Part shown: piece after piece, positions 34,813 through 46,700 of the stretch
Numbering within the stretch: the stretch's first letter is position 1
Layout: the number at the start of each line of letters is the position of its first letter
Assembly: GCF_018320785.1 (NCBI RefSeq)
Contig: NC_054867.1
Span: 54,678,276-54,742,275 of the forward strand
Source of the DNA: Cheilinus undulatus
Lineage: Eukaryota; Chordata; Actinopteri; Labriformes; Labridae
Length of the DNA stretch: 64,000 bases
Direction: 5' to 3'
Position numbers and translations under genes: made by a program
Notes under the pieces: model-generated
What the model was told of the DNA's origin: nothing
The model's database searches: none
The model's input: the letters and a program-made list of their open reading frames with translations, nothing else

Positions 34813-36228
34813 TAGGGATGGCACGATTACCCGTTTCCATGATTAATTGCGGTGTTAAACTTTACGATTACTTAAACATAACATTTCCTAAATACCGTCA
34901 ATTTACAGAAAAGATTATGTCGGGAACCATATTGGTACGTCAGTGTAACTCGGCCTGAACGAAAACAAAGTAACACAACATCCACGTGTCACCACCTCCT
35001 GTTGCTTGCGTGCAGTTGCAGGCGGAGGCGTGTCACTGTCCCAAACAAACTACAGCATGGAAGAAGAAGAGCTGTTCCCTCCGAATAAGCGGTTGAAGTC
35101 AGCCGTGTGGGATTTTTTTGGATACAAAAGAAATGACCAGGGTGTCACTGTGGAAGACGGCCAGCCTAAATGTAAAACATGCCACAAAAAAGTTGCCGTG
35201 AAATCAGGCAATACTTCAGCACCTGCAGGATAACCACCTGGTTTTGTACGCCAAAGTAAAGGTAAACGGTAACTGGGTTAAGTTATGTCAGTGTTAGGGA
35301 TGGGGATCAAAACTCGGGTCCATAAGGACCCGGTTCTGTGTTTCTGAAATACCCAGAATCATTAACGTTTTAGCTTATCGATACTGCTGTCGAGTCTCAC
35401 AGGCTCTGTGACATAATGTCATTTAAAGACAAGACTGGTGTAAAAACACACATCAGTTCTTTCAAGGGGAACATAAACTAGAAGTGCCATGCATCACATT
35501 AAACAAGAATGTACCTTAAACTGTCGGCTTCAGGAAAAAAGACGCTGCCTGTGAGTCGCATGATATCATACAGTATCCTGCTGCTATCTAGTGCCGGGAG
35601 TAACAGGCTCATATCTATCACTTCAGCTGCTTCAGGACAGTTTTCTTCTTCAGCTGCTCAGATAAATGCTCCAAAACTCTGAGACAGTCCTGTTTGTTAA
35701 CAACATTAATCCAGTGTAGAAATCTGCAGTGGAATCGGCAGAGTTTAAGTTAATTAGCAAACTTTACGAGCTGAAGACAGAAAATATGATGCATTCAGGT
35801 AACCTCAGTAAATTAGACAACTCTAGTCTATATGTTATGATGTGTTCAAATGCCAACTAAAAATGGGAAAATTTATATTTTGACGAGAAACTTTAATAAA
35901 CACAGTTGTGAATATGAAGAATGTGTTTATATTTGAGGGACATAAAATAGATGTGACTGAATTATAGCTGTTTAACTCAAACACTACTCAGCTAAGACCA
36001 CTTGAGTGGTCCATCCAAATGGGATTTGTATCATTTTTCTTGTAGTCTTTGGTTACTTTACATTGTTGATATATTTTGTTATGAGAGCATCTAGGATGGA
36101 AATAAATTTAAAAAACCAGACCAATAAGGAGTGTTGATCTGATTTTACTTATTCATGGTAGTGTGAAATTAATTAATGCAAAAATAATCATGATAATCGT
36201 AAAATTGCAATTATTTCTAATTTATTTC
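34813..36228 (+). mobile_element. hAT element with BED zinc-finger relic
   Basis: Starts TAGGGATGGCACGATTA, a common hAT beginning, and is bracketed by ACTACAGC on both sides (34805-34812 and 36229-36236). The empty site survives after copy 1 (CATCACTACAGCATGAGAC near 19405). The right inverted end is not clear, so the exact border carries some doubt. A second TAGGGATGGGGATCAAAA start near 35296 suggests another element nested inside. The only coding remnant is the BED finger at 35057-35233. Confidence 0.65.
35057..35233 (+). pseudogene. BED zinc-finger N-terminus of a hAT (ZBED-like) transposase, frameshifted
   Basis: From ATG 35057 the frame reads MEEEELFPPNKRLKSAVWDF, then FGYKR and CKTCHKKVAVKSGNTS, the start of a BED finger with its CxxC pair. 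After NTS the frame is lost, but QHLQDNHL, supplying the histidines, continues in another frame immediately downstream. A small deletion has therefore removed the usual linker and shifted the frame. The catalytic RNase H-like domain is absent. It is a dead transposase start. Confidence 0.8.
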
Positions 36229-36235
36229 ACTACAG

Positions 36236-36345
36236 CATGAAATAAATCAATAAAATACATCCCTACAGCATGAAATAAATCAATAAAATACATCCCTACA
36301 GCATGAAATAAATCAATAAAATATATCCCTACAGCATGAAACAAA
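36236..36345. repeat. 33-bp tandem repeat, about three units
   Basis: Units of GCATGAAATAAATCAATAAA plus ATACATCCCTACA. It appears to be an expansion of the CATCACTACAGCATGAGACAAAATCA sequence seen once or twice after copy 1. Confidence 0.85.
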
Positions 36346-36429
36346 TTTATTAAATCTAGTTTGGTATTTTTTTTATCCTTTTCTGTTGTTAATTAACTCT
36401 CTGTTTTCTCCATCTCTCTTCTGGTCCAG

Positions 36430-36565
36430 TCCTGATGCGGACTACACCATCAGCAGTAAGTGGTCAGCCGTCTGGGTGAAGATCTCATCCAGCTGGGTCT
36501 GTCTGGCGCTCTACGTATGGACACTTTTGGCGCCCATGATCCTCACCAACAGAGACTTCAGCTGA
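36430..36565 (+). pseudogene. serinc: Orphan terminal exon of a SERINC (serine incorporator) gene
   Basis: A pyrimidine-rich tract and CCAG acceptor at 36426-36429 lead into an open exon encoding 44 residues: [20 protein letters not shown], then [10 protein letters not shown] and [14 protein letters not shown], ending in TGA. The [15 protein letters not shown]...YVWTL-AP...RDFS signature is the last transmembrane helix and C-terminus of the SERINC family, multipass membrane proteins. The reading frame and acceptor are intact, but no other SERINC exon is seen within 36 kb upstream on this strand, so it is an exon copied along with the sialyltransferase unit. It could still be spliced to something unseen. 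The family is clear; the paralog is not. Confidence 0.88.
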
Positions 36566-37867
36566 TCCCACAGTCTGCTAGGACCACACCACCAACAGAG
36601 ACTTCAGCTGATCCAATAGTCTGCTAGGACCACACCACCAGCAGAGACTTCAGCTGATCCCACAGTCTGCTAGGACCACACCACCAACAGAGACTTCAGC
36701 TGATCCAATAGTCTGCTAGGACCACACCACCAACAGAGACTCCAGCTGATCCCACAGTCTGCTAGGACCACACCACCAACAGAGACTTCAGCTGATCCCA
36801 CAGTCTGCTAGGACCACACCACCAGCAGAGACTTCAGCTGATCCCACAGTCTGCTAGGACCACACCACCAACAGAGACTTCAGCTGATCCCACAGTCTGC
36901 TAGGACCACACCACCAGCAGAGACTTCAGCTGATCCCACAGTCTGCTAGGACCACACCACCAACAGAGACTTCAGCTGATCCAATAGTCTGCTAGGACCA
37001 CACCACCAACAGAGACTCCAGCTGATCCCACAGTCTGCTAGGACCACACCACCAACAGAGACTTCAGCTGATCCCACAGTCTGCTAGGACCACACCACCA
37101 ACAGGGACTCCAGCTGATCCCACAGTCTGCTAGGACCACACCACCAACAGAGACTTCAGCTGATCCCACAGTCTGCTAGGACCACACCACCAACAGGGAC
37201 TCCAGCTGATCCCACAGTCTGCTAGGACCACACCACCAACAGAGACTTCAGCTGATCCCACAGTCTGCTAGGACCACACCACCAACAGGGACTCCAGCTG
37301 ATCCCACAGTCTGCTAGGACCACACCACCAACAGAGACTTCAGCTGATCCCACAGTCTGCTAGGACCACACCACCAACAGGGACTCCAGCTGATCCCACA
37401 GTCTGCTAGGACCACACCACCAACAGAGACTTCAGCTGATCCCACAGTCTGCTAGGACCACACCACCAACAGAGACTCCAGCTGATCCCACAGTCTGCTA
37501 GGACCACACCACCAACAGAGACTCCAGCTGATCCCACAGTCTGCTAGGACCACACCACCAACAGAGACTTCAGCTGAGCCCACAGTCTGCTAGGACCACA
37601 CCACCAACAGAGACTCCAGCTGATCCCACAGTCTGCTAGGACCACACCACCAACAGAGACTTCAGCTGATCCCACAGTCTGCTAGGACCACACCACCAAC
37701 AGAGACTTCAGCTGATCCCACAGTCTGCTAGGACCACACCACCAACAGAGACTCCAGCTGATCCCACAGTCTGCTAGGACCACACCACCAACAGAGACTT
37801 CAGCTGATCCCACAGTCTGCTAGGACCACACCACCAGCAGAGACTTCAGCTGAGCCCACAGTCTGCT
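36545..37867. repeat. 46-bp minisatellite grown from the SERINC stop-codon region, about 29 units
   Basis: The first unit begins inside the SERINC exon (ACCAACAGAGACTTCAGCTG, encoding TNRDFS and part of the stop). It continues with ATCCCACAGTCTGCTAGGAC and CACACC before repeating. Variant sites are GAGACTTC/GAGACTCC/GGGACTCC, CAACAG/CAGCAG and CCCACAG/CCAATAG. From about unit 12 to unit 20 the two forms alternate strictly, forming a 92-bp higher-order repeat. The last unit runs into CTGCTAACCCTAAGC, the same junction that follows the relic at 19508. Confidence 0.95.
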
Positions 37868-37889
37868 AACCCTAAGCAGATAGATTAGC

Positions 37890-38340
37890 CTATTTTCGTG
37901 TTTCTCACTGGCGAATCTATCTTGCAAAGCTCCCGTCTGAAGTGTTTGGGCCTGGTTAGAAAGTGACAGGACCAATCAGCGACAAGGGGGAGTACTTACA
38001 GGCACAGCAGAGACGTGACATAAGCAAGCAAGAGGCCTGTGCAATTATGGCAGAAGATATTAGCGTGGATGCTGCTAAAGCACCAGTTTTATCAGAACTT
38101 GATGACATTTCTTCATTAAAAGAAGAACAAAGGGGCGCACAGATGGTCGAGTGGTTTAAGGCGTGCACCATGTATGCGGGCAGCCCTGGAGTCTATCCAC
38201 TGTCCTCCTCTATCCAATAAAGGCATGAAATGGCCAAAAAAATCTAAAAAAAAAAAAAAAAAAAAAAACAGCAGTGAGTTGTTCTCTTTTCAAAAATGAC
38301 AAAGGTCATGTACTGACATGTCTACAGTCGCCATGGTTCA
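37890..38340 (+). mobile_element. [18 protein letters not shown] element upstream of unit 3
   Basis: Contains the GACCAATCAGCGACAAGGGG entry, a frame with [20 protein letters not shown] (38060 on), a SINE at 38133-38270 and the continuing CAGCAGTGAGTTGTT sequence. Same order as at 19545-20060, so SINE and host were duplicated together. Confidence 0.65.
38133..38270 (+). mobile_element. Truncated tRNA-derived SINE
   Basis: Keeps the A-box region TGGTCGAGTGG and the CTATCCAATAAAGGCATGAA end with a poly-A tail of about 20, but the B-box part is deleted. It is homologous to the SINE at 19752. Confidence 0.7.
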
Positions 38341-38754
38341 CTAGGGGTGTCTTAGTCTTTAATGCATTGCTGGCATTGTATTCATTGTATTCATTGTATT
38401 CATTGTATTTATTATGTTTATTGTGCTCCATGTTGAAATGTGGCTGTCTGTATGCTGCTGTGCCTGCTCTGCTGCTTTGATTGCTTTGTTTGCTTTAATA
38501 AGGCTCGGCAGACTGTAAAAATAAATAAAGTTGTCTGAATCTGTAATCTGAGAATATCAGGCCTTATAAAATCCTCTTGTTAGGGTGCCAGGTAGTTGTT
38601 AAAAATCTGGCCATGTTGAGGTTTTTTAGGGGGGTCAAACTTCACCCACATGACTCTCAGCACGCCTCTTGTTGGATCTTAGAAGTGGTTCATTATCTAT
38701 TATTTCATGTTCATCACTAGGACCTAAATATAACATCTTACCAGTGAGATAAAC

Positions 38755-39190
38755 AAGGAGTTAACAAGGACGACGGCAGGAGCAGCTCTAAGGTAAGGTG
38801 GTGATGTAATCAGGGTCATAGCTTCAGTTAAAGGGAGAAACAGCGTTACAGATGTTTGAATCAGAAGACAGCCAAATATCTGATAACGCTGTAACGTCTT
38901 TAGATGCTCCTTTTTTAACTCTTTAAACTGCTGTAGGAATGAACGATCAATAGACCTGACATTTTATTCATGGTGTTGTTTCTGGCTAATCCTGGGAGGC
39001 TGTCACACGTTCTTTGTGCTAAAAACAACATGAACCGTGTATAGCTGATTTCCTGTAGAGCAGGATGATAAATTCTCAAAGAACGTTTTGTCCTTCTGGT
39101 TAACATCCGCAGATGTAATCAAACCTGAAATATCAGCCTGAGCTTACTGAGGCTGTTAACATGTTTGACAGTTTGACTCTGCATTTTAAA
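38755..39190. repeat. Left part of duplicated unit 3 (matches 4205-4640)
   Basis: Near-identical to the block upstream of copy 1. It sets the upstream limit of the duplicated segment at this copy. Confidence 0.65.
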
Positions 39191-39334
39191 ATGACAGTGT
39201 TATTTTTATGATCAATATAATCAGAAGAAAATTTAAAGAACAAAATTTAAAACAAAGTAGTTCATGAGACTAAGGCTCTCTAAAGAGAAATCTGAGGGAG
39301 ACTAGTGAGAAAAAAATCAAAACATTATAGGTTT

Positions 39335-39725
39335 AACAAAGTAAGAATAACACAGAAATGACCCACTTACTGTCCAATGGTGAAGGATCAAAATGGCCGA
39401 CATGGCCACTGGGGTGTCTGTTAAGGAAACATGTCAATGCTGGGGCAGATATAGAGGATTTCAGGTCAAAATCAGAGAATGAAAGGTTCAACACAGTAAA
39501 AATAATACAGAAATGACACACTTCCTGTCTGAGGTGAAGGATCAAAATGGCCGCCATGGCCGCTGGGTCATCTGGGAATGAAACATGTAAATGTTGGGAC
39601 AGATATTGAGGGCTTCAGGTCAAAATCAGAGCATGATAGGTTCAACACAGTAAAACAAAGGCAGAAATGACCAATTTGCATCACTTCCTGTTGGCAGTAG
39701 AGGGCGCCATGATGAGCTGTTTTTT
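39335..39725. repeat. About 150-bp tandem repeat, 2.5 units
   Basis: Each unit holds AACACAGTAAAA, ACAGAAATGAC, CACTTCCTGTC and GATCAAAATGGCCG(A/C)CATG. Such CACTTCCTGT-rich modules are common in fish interspersed repeats; the family is not named here. Confidence 0.7.
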
Positions 39726-40760
39726 TCATGTGGACGTGTTCAGTGTGATCCTGTTGTGTTGCCATAACATGGCAGTTACATCAGTTTTCAGTGAATAAAT
39801 GTCCAAAAAGAGGCCTTATTTTGAAATTCGGGTGGAGCCCATGGACTTCCTGTTGGGATTTTGCCATGAGTTCAAGAGGCTTTTTTGATGGTGTGGTCAT
39901 GGTGCATGTCCTGCCCGAAGATCATCTGCCTAAGTTCAACGGTGTTCGGGGGCTGAATTTTTACAATGAGAAGAGTGGAAAAAGTGCCAAATTCAATTTT
40001 GTTTTGTGAGAAGGGGGCAGAGTCATGAATATCTAGTGCTTGATTTGATAGAGGCTCTATGTGTGATCATCCATGTGAAGTTTGGTGAGGATTAGTGTAA
40101 GCACTGAAAGGTAATGGACAATAATAGTTGATTTTACACCATTTTTTGGAGAAAAATGGTGTATAATGGACAATAATAGTTGATTTTACACCTTTTTTTG
40201 GAGAAAAATGGTGTATAATGGACAATAATAGTTGATTTTACACCTTTTTTTGGAGAAAAATGGTGTATAATGGACAATAATAGTTGATTTTACACCTTTT
40301 TTTGGAGAAAAATGGTGAAAAAAGTGCTGGTCAAAGTTTGGCGCCTTATAACAGCCCCGCCCCCTGGTGAAAACTCCTGCAGAGCACAAGCTAAGATCTC
40401 CATCTTGTCTAGTTTCAGAAGAAACCAGTCTGGAGTCAATCGGTTAAGTCCCCTAGGTGGAGTTCATTCAAATGCGAGTACTGTAAATTTGCCAAAAATC
40501 GCCAAAACTGGGCACAAATTGGCTATGACATAATTCCCTGTGCATTTTAGAGGATGGCCCAAAGAGGATTTTTTTGTTTGTGTAGTCATGATACATATGT
40601 GTACCGATTTTCATACGTGTCGGACAAACTTGTGGGAGGGGCTCCTGGTTGGTTGGTTTTGGGGCCCCTGTGGGGCCATTTTTGGAGGCAGAAGTCTGGA
40701 ACCACCAGAATACGATTTAAGGCCCCCAAAAATGTGATTTAATTGCCGTAAAATTGGTAA
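39726..40760. mobile_element. Interspersed fish repeat with a 52-bp tandem array
   Basis: TTCCTGTTGGGATTTTGCCATG, CCTGCCCGAAGATCAT and CGCCCCCTGGTGAAAACTCC are typical phrases of a dispersed, non-coding element. At about 40112-40320 a 52-bp unit (ATGGACAATAATAGTTGATT plus TTACACC, a T run and GGAGAAAAATGGTGTATA) repeats four times. Confidence 0.55.
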
Positions 40761-40839
40761 TTCCTACAGATACAACAGGGCGCTCGCACTGGTCGGTGCT
40801 CAGGCCCTAAAAATCCAGGAAAATCCTGGAGGACGATCT

Positions 40840-41265
40840 TATTCAGTCTGACAAAGAACTACAGCAGGAGAAGATTTATTTTCCAGTCAGACAATGAAGC
40901 ATGCAGAGAAAGCTACACAGAGATGGTTTAAAGACAACAAGGGGAATGTTCTGGAAAATAGCTGTTGACACCTGATCCCTGTACAACCTGACAGAGCTTG
41001 AGCAGTTTATCAAAGAAGAATGGAGAAACTTACAGAGTTCAGACTCAGAGATGTGACTGCAGCCAAAGGAGACTCTACTAAATACTGACAAGAAGGGGGG
41101 AATATTTATGCAGTCACTTATTTTACATTACAGATTTTTATTTAATTGACATTACTTTGTAGAAATCTGTTTTCACTTTTACATCAGAGAGGGTTGTTTT
41201 GGGGTTTTTTTCTTGGTAAAAAAAGCCAAATTATGTATACCCTGATTGATTTATAAAATCAATAA
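40840..41265. mobile_element. Interspersed repeat joined to the 5' flank of copy 3
   Basis: Contains GGGGGGAATATTTATGCAGTCA, ACATTACTTTGTAGAAATCTG and AAAAAAGCCAAATTATGTATA, a 3'-end arrangement seen widely in fish repeats. The shared flank of unit 3 begins abruptly at about 41266 inside ATTAAAGCATTGCTAC, so this repeat marks the breakpoint in unit 3. Confidence 0.5.
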
Positions 41266-41960
41266 ACTGTCATTAAAGCATTGCTACTATAGTTTTTACT
41301 GCTCTTTCTGGCCACGCCCTCCAAACAGTGACACATCCAGAACTTCTTGGTAGACAGTCCTGTTTGGAGCACAGCAGCATGAACAATGATAAGAGAAACC
41401 ACTCCTTAACCTCAGGAATCCATCCTGTAATAACAGCAGCATATAGTCGCTGACTCTGCTGCTCTGACGTGGATGTTTAAGACGATTTCAAGATGATTTC
41501 TGACCACCCAAACTAAATCTGCTCTTATCAGGTAAGAATTCAAAGATTTTAGAGGCTTCAGCCTAATCAAAGACGTCAGGGATATCTGATATTTGTATTT
41601 ATTTATGTGATTCACCTCTCTGAAGATGACCTGATTTGAACTAGATCTGTCTAATTCTGTAGTCAATCCTGATTAATCTCACTTTATCATCACATTTTGA
41701 CTTCCTGTTTAGGCACAGTCCTGCTTTTATTTTGAAAGGAACATAAACTAATGGTAGATTATGGATTATCCTCCTACGTCCCAGCACCCTCTGGCTTCCC
41801 TGACCTTTGTTCTTTATTCTGCTGAGTTCAGACCTGTTGGCCTCCTTCATGGACTTAGGGTCAATCCCATTTCCCCACCTTAGCCCTTACCTTAGCCCCT
41901 CCCCTTGGTTTTGTGGGTTCTTGTCAGATGAAGGTGTGTCCCAACTCTCTTTTAAATCGA
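41266..41960 (+). promoter_or_regulatory. 5' flank of copy 3 with candidate non-coding exon, truncated upstream
   Basis: Homologous to 6530-7215 and 21960-22560; the candidate donor GTAAGAATTC is at 41532. About 0.5 kb of upstream sequence present in units 1 and 2 is missing, replaced by a dispersed repeat. Copy 3 may therefore lack part of the promoter. Confidence 0.4.
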
Positions 41961-41964
41961 GGGC

Positions 41965-43585
41965 TATTTATGAAATGCAACTGTAATGTTTTTAGAGTGC
42001 TTTTTTCTGAAATGTAACTTTAAATGTTTTTAAAGTGTATTTTATTTCTTATATTTAACTTTAAGTGTTTTAAGAGTGTATTATATTTCTTAATTTAACT
42101 TTAAGTGTTTCAGAGTGTATTTTTTCTTGAATTTAACTTTAAGTGTTTTAAGAGTGTATTATATTTCTTAATTTAACTTTAAGTGTTTCAGAGTGTATTT
42201 TTTCTTGAATTTAACTTTAAGTGTTTTAAGAGTGTATGATATTTCTTAAAATTAATTTCAATAGAGTATTCTATTTCTTTAATTTAACTGTGAGTGTTTT
42301 TAGAGTGAATTATATTTATTAAATGTAACTTAAAGCATTTTTAGAGTGTATTACATTTATTGCATTAATCTGAAAGAGTTTTAAGAGTGTACTTAATTTC
42401 TTAATTTGAACTCTAATTGTTTCAGTGTTTTTTTTTCTTAAATTTAACTTTAAACATTTGTAGAGGGTATTTGACTTCTTTAATTTAACTGTTAGTGTTT
42501 TTAAAGCATATTTTATTTCTTAATTTAACATCAATTGTTTTAGAGTGTATTTCTTCATAAATCTAATATAATTGCATTATATTTATTAAACTTAACTTTA
42601 AGCATTTGTAGAGTGAATTATATTTATTTAATGTGACTTTACGCATGTTAGAGTGCATTCTATTTATTTAATTTAACTTTAAGTGTTTTTAGAGTCCTCT
42701 TTATTTCTTAGTTGAACTTTGATTTTTTTAGAGTGTATTTTTTCTTAAATTTAACTTAGTGTCTGTAGAGTGTACTATATTTCCTTAAATTAACTTTAAG
42801 TAGAGAATATTCTATTTATTAAATTTAACTTTAAGCATTTTTAGATTGTATTACATTTATTAAATTTAAATGTAAGGTTTTTTATAGAGTGCACTTTGTT
42901 TCTTATTTTAACTGAAATTGTTTTACAGTGGATTTTTTTCTTGAATTTAATTGTAAGTGTTTTTGGAGTGTATTATATTTCTCAAAATTAACTTTAAGTA
43001 TTTTAAGAGGGTATTTTACTTCTTAAATTTAACTGTAAGTGTTTTTAGAGTGTATTTTATTTCTTGATTTAACGTTAATTGTTTTAGTGTGTATTTTTTC
43101 TTACATTTAACTTTAAGTGTTTGTAGAGTGTAATATTTTTATTAAAATTAACTAAGCATTTTTAGAGTGTATTATATTTATCAAATGTAACTTTAATTGT
43201 TTTTAGAGTGTAATATATCTATAGAATTTAACTTTAAAAGTTTAAAGAGTGTATTATATTTCTTAAAATTAACTTTAAGCATTTTTAGAGTGTATTGTAT
43301 TTCTTACATTCAACTTTGAGTGTTTTTAGAGTGTATTATATCTTTTAAATTTAACCTTAAGCGTTTGTAGCGTGTATAACATTTCTTAAATTTAACTGTA
43401 AGTGTTTCTAGAGTGTTTTCTATTTCTTAAATTTAACTTTAAGCGTTTGTAGAGTGTATTATATTTCTTAAATTTAACTTTAAGCGTTTGTAGAGTGTAT
43501 TCTATTTCTTAAATTTAACTTTGAGTGTTTTTAGAGTGTTTTCTATTTATTAAATTTAACTTTGAGTGTTTTTAGAGTGTATTAT
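41965..43585. repeat. About 41-bp minisatellite upstream of copy 3 coding exon 1
   Basis: Same family as 7225-7905, with about 40 degenerate units. Includes a recent local doubling at 42060-42235. Confidence 0.85.
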
Positions 43586-43700
43586 TACTGCTTCTGCCCG
43601 TCCTGACTTTCATGTTGTATACAGTATAACCCGCTTCATTGAAACTCTGTGACCCATTGTTTTATTTTTGACTCATTTTTCACAGATCAGTTCTCACTGG

Positions 43701-46700
43701 ATGAAGATGAAGACTCTAATGAAGTTTCCTGTGCTGCTTGTGATCGTCACGGGGTCGTTTTGGGGGCTTTACGTGCTGCCTGACGTTTCTCAGTATCAAA
43801 GCCACTGTCCCTGTGAGGAATGTACATTAGAAAATGATCCCTGGTTTAAGGCACGTTTCAACAAATCAGTCCCCGTCTTTCTGACTGCTGACTACCAGCT
43901 ACCTGAGGATGCTTACAGATGGTGGAGTGTGAGTCATCAGGTGATGTTTATCATTCAGTGTGATGGTTTTGAACCAGTCTAACTGCATTGTTCATGTGTC
44001 TGTCAGAGACGGGGGAACCGCAGCGTGTATGATGGACTTTTGGAGGAAATATTCAAAGTGATCCCACACCACCCCGATGTGATGGCAGCAGGCTCGAAGA
44101 CGTGTGCTGTCGTTGGTAATTCTGTCAACCTGAAGGGATCACTCTATGGACAGCTGATAAATTCCCATGATGTGGTGATGAGGTAAATATACAGACACTG
44201 GAGAGACTGGACTACTTTAAGTCTAATGAGCCACAGTGAAAGCTGGTGTAAAGCCCTCTGAGACAGAGGTGGGGGGCTATGTCAGCATTAAAGTGAGCTG
44301 TCTATTAGGACTGGGCAGCACCCATTTATCACTGTTAAACCTTCCTAAAACATTCCTGCTGCAGCGATCACCAAACCACATTATACAAGTAGGAGGTCAG
44401 ACCAAGAGAACAAAGAGGCATAGAGAGCAGAGCAGGGAGTGAGAGTGGGAGTTTCATTCCATCCTCAATAAAAACAAAGAGGGATGAAACAACGAGGACG
44501 TTTATATCAGAGCTGCTGGAAGAGATGGATCGATGCAGTGTTGTTCACACACTCAGAGGAAGACTTCACCATCAGGAACCAGCTTGGTTTTGATTAGTCC
44601 ACTTTGGTTCAGTCCTGCTTGGTTTAGTCCAGCTTGGATCAGTCCAGCTTGGTTAAGATCAGTCTAGCTTGGTTCAGTCCAGTTTGGTTCAGTCTGGTTT
44701 CATTAGGTCCAGTTTGGTTCAGTCCAGTTTGGTTCAGTCCAGCTTGGATCAGTCCAGTTTGGTTTATTTCAATCCAGTTTGGTTCAGTCCAGTCTGGTTT
44801 ATTACGTCCAGTTTGGGTCAGTCCAGTTTGGATCAGTCCAGTTTGGTTTATTTTAGTCCAGTTTGGTTCAGTCTGGTTTCGCTCAGTCCAGCTTGGTTCA
44901 ATCTAGCTTGGTTCAGTCCAGCCTGTTTCAGTCCACCTTGGTTTATTTCAGTCCAGTTTGGTTCAGTCCACTTTGGTTCAGTCTGGTTTTGTTCAGTCCA
45001 GTTTGGTTCAGTCCAGTTTGGTTTAGTCTGGTTTACTTCAGTCCAGTTTGGTTCAGTTTGGTTTAGTTCAGGCCAGTTTGGTTCAATCCAGCTTTGTTCA
45101 GTCTGGTCCTGCTTGGTTTAGCCCAGCTTGGTTCAGTCCAGTTTGGATCAGTCCAGTTTGGTTCAGTCCAGCTTGGTTCAGTCTGTTTTCATTCAGTCCA
45201 GTTTGGTTCAGTCCAGCTTGGTTCAGTCCAGTTTGGTTCAGTCCAGTTCAGTTCAGTCCAGTTTGGCTCAGTCAAGCTTGGTTCACTCTAGCTTGGTTCA
45301 GTCCAGTTTGGTTCAGTCGACCTTGGTTTTCTTCAATCCAGTTTGGTTCAGTCCGGTTTGGTTCAGTCTGATGTCGTTTAGGCCAGATTGGTTCAGTCCA
45401 GATTGGTTCAGTTTGATTTGTTTTAGTCCAGCTTGCTTCAGTCTGGTTTCGTTCAGTCCAGTTTGGCTCAGTCCACTTTGGTACAGTCTAGTTTTGTTCA
45501 GTCCAGCTTGCTCCTTCCAGTTTGGTTCAGTCTGGTTCGGTTCAGTCCAGTTTGGTTCAGTCTGGATTCATTTAGGCCAGTTAGGTTCAGTCCAGTTTAG
45601 TTCAGTCCAGTTTGGTTTAGTCCAGATAAGTTCAGTCCACCTTGATTTATTTCAGTCTGGTTTGGTTCAGTCCAGTTTGGTTCAGTCTGGATTCGTTTAG
45701 GCCAGTTAGGTTCAGTCCTGTTTGGTTCAGTCTGGATTCGTTTAGGCCAGTTAGGTTCAGTCCTGTTTGGTTCAGTCTGGTTTGGTTTAGTCCAGATTGG
45801 TTCAGTCCACCTTGGTTCAGTCTGGTTCACTTCAGTCCTGTTTGGTTCAGTCTGGTTTCGTTCAGGCCAGTTTGGTTCAGTCCAGATTGGTTCAGGTTGG
45901 TTTGCTTTAGTCCAGATTGGTTCAGTCCAGTTTAGTTCAGTCTGGTTTCTTTCAGTCCAGCTTGGTTCAGTCCAGTTTGGTTCAGTCTGGTTTTGTTCAG
46001 TCCAGTTTGGCTCAGTCCACCTTGGTTCACTTCAGTCCAGTTTGGTTCAGTCCAGCTTGGTTCAGTCTGATTTTGTCTAGTCCAGCTTGGTCCAGTCTAG
46101 CTTGGTTCAGTCTGGTTTGGTTTAGTCCAGATTAGTTCAATCCAACTTGGTTCAGTCTTGTTCACTTCAGTCCAGTTTGGTTCAGTCTGGTTTCATTCAG
46201 GCCAGTTTGATTCAGTCCAGATTGGTTCATTCTGGTTCGTTTTAGTCCAGTTTGGGTCAGTCTGGTTCACTTCAGTTCCAGTTTGGTTCAGTCCAGTTTG
46301 GTTCAGTTCAGTTTGGCTCAGTCTGGTTCGGTTCAGTCCAGTTTGGTTCAGTCTGGTTCGGTTCAGTCCAGTTTGGTTCAGTCTGGATTCGTTTAGGCCA
46401 GTTAGGTTCAGTCCTGTTTGGTTCAGTCTGGATTCATTTAGGCCAGTTAGGTTCAGTCCAGTTTGGTTCAGTCTGGTTTGGTTCAGTCCAGTTTGGTTCA
46501 GTCTGGATTCGTTTATGCCAGTTAGGTTTAGTCCAGTTTGGTTCAGTCCACCTTAGTTCAGTCTGGTTCACTTCAGTCCTGTTTGGTTCCATCCAGTTTG
46601 GTTCAGTCTGGTTCGGTTCAGTCCAGTTTAGGTCAGTCCAGCTTGGTCCAGTCCACTGTGGTTCAGTCCAGATTGTTTCATTCCACCTTGGTTTATTTCA

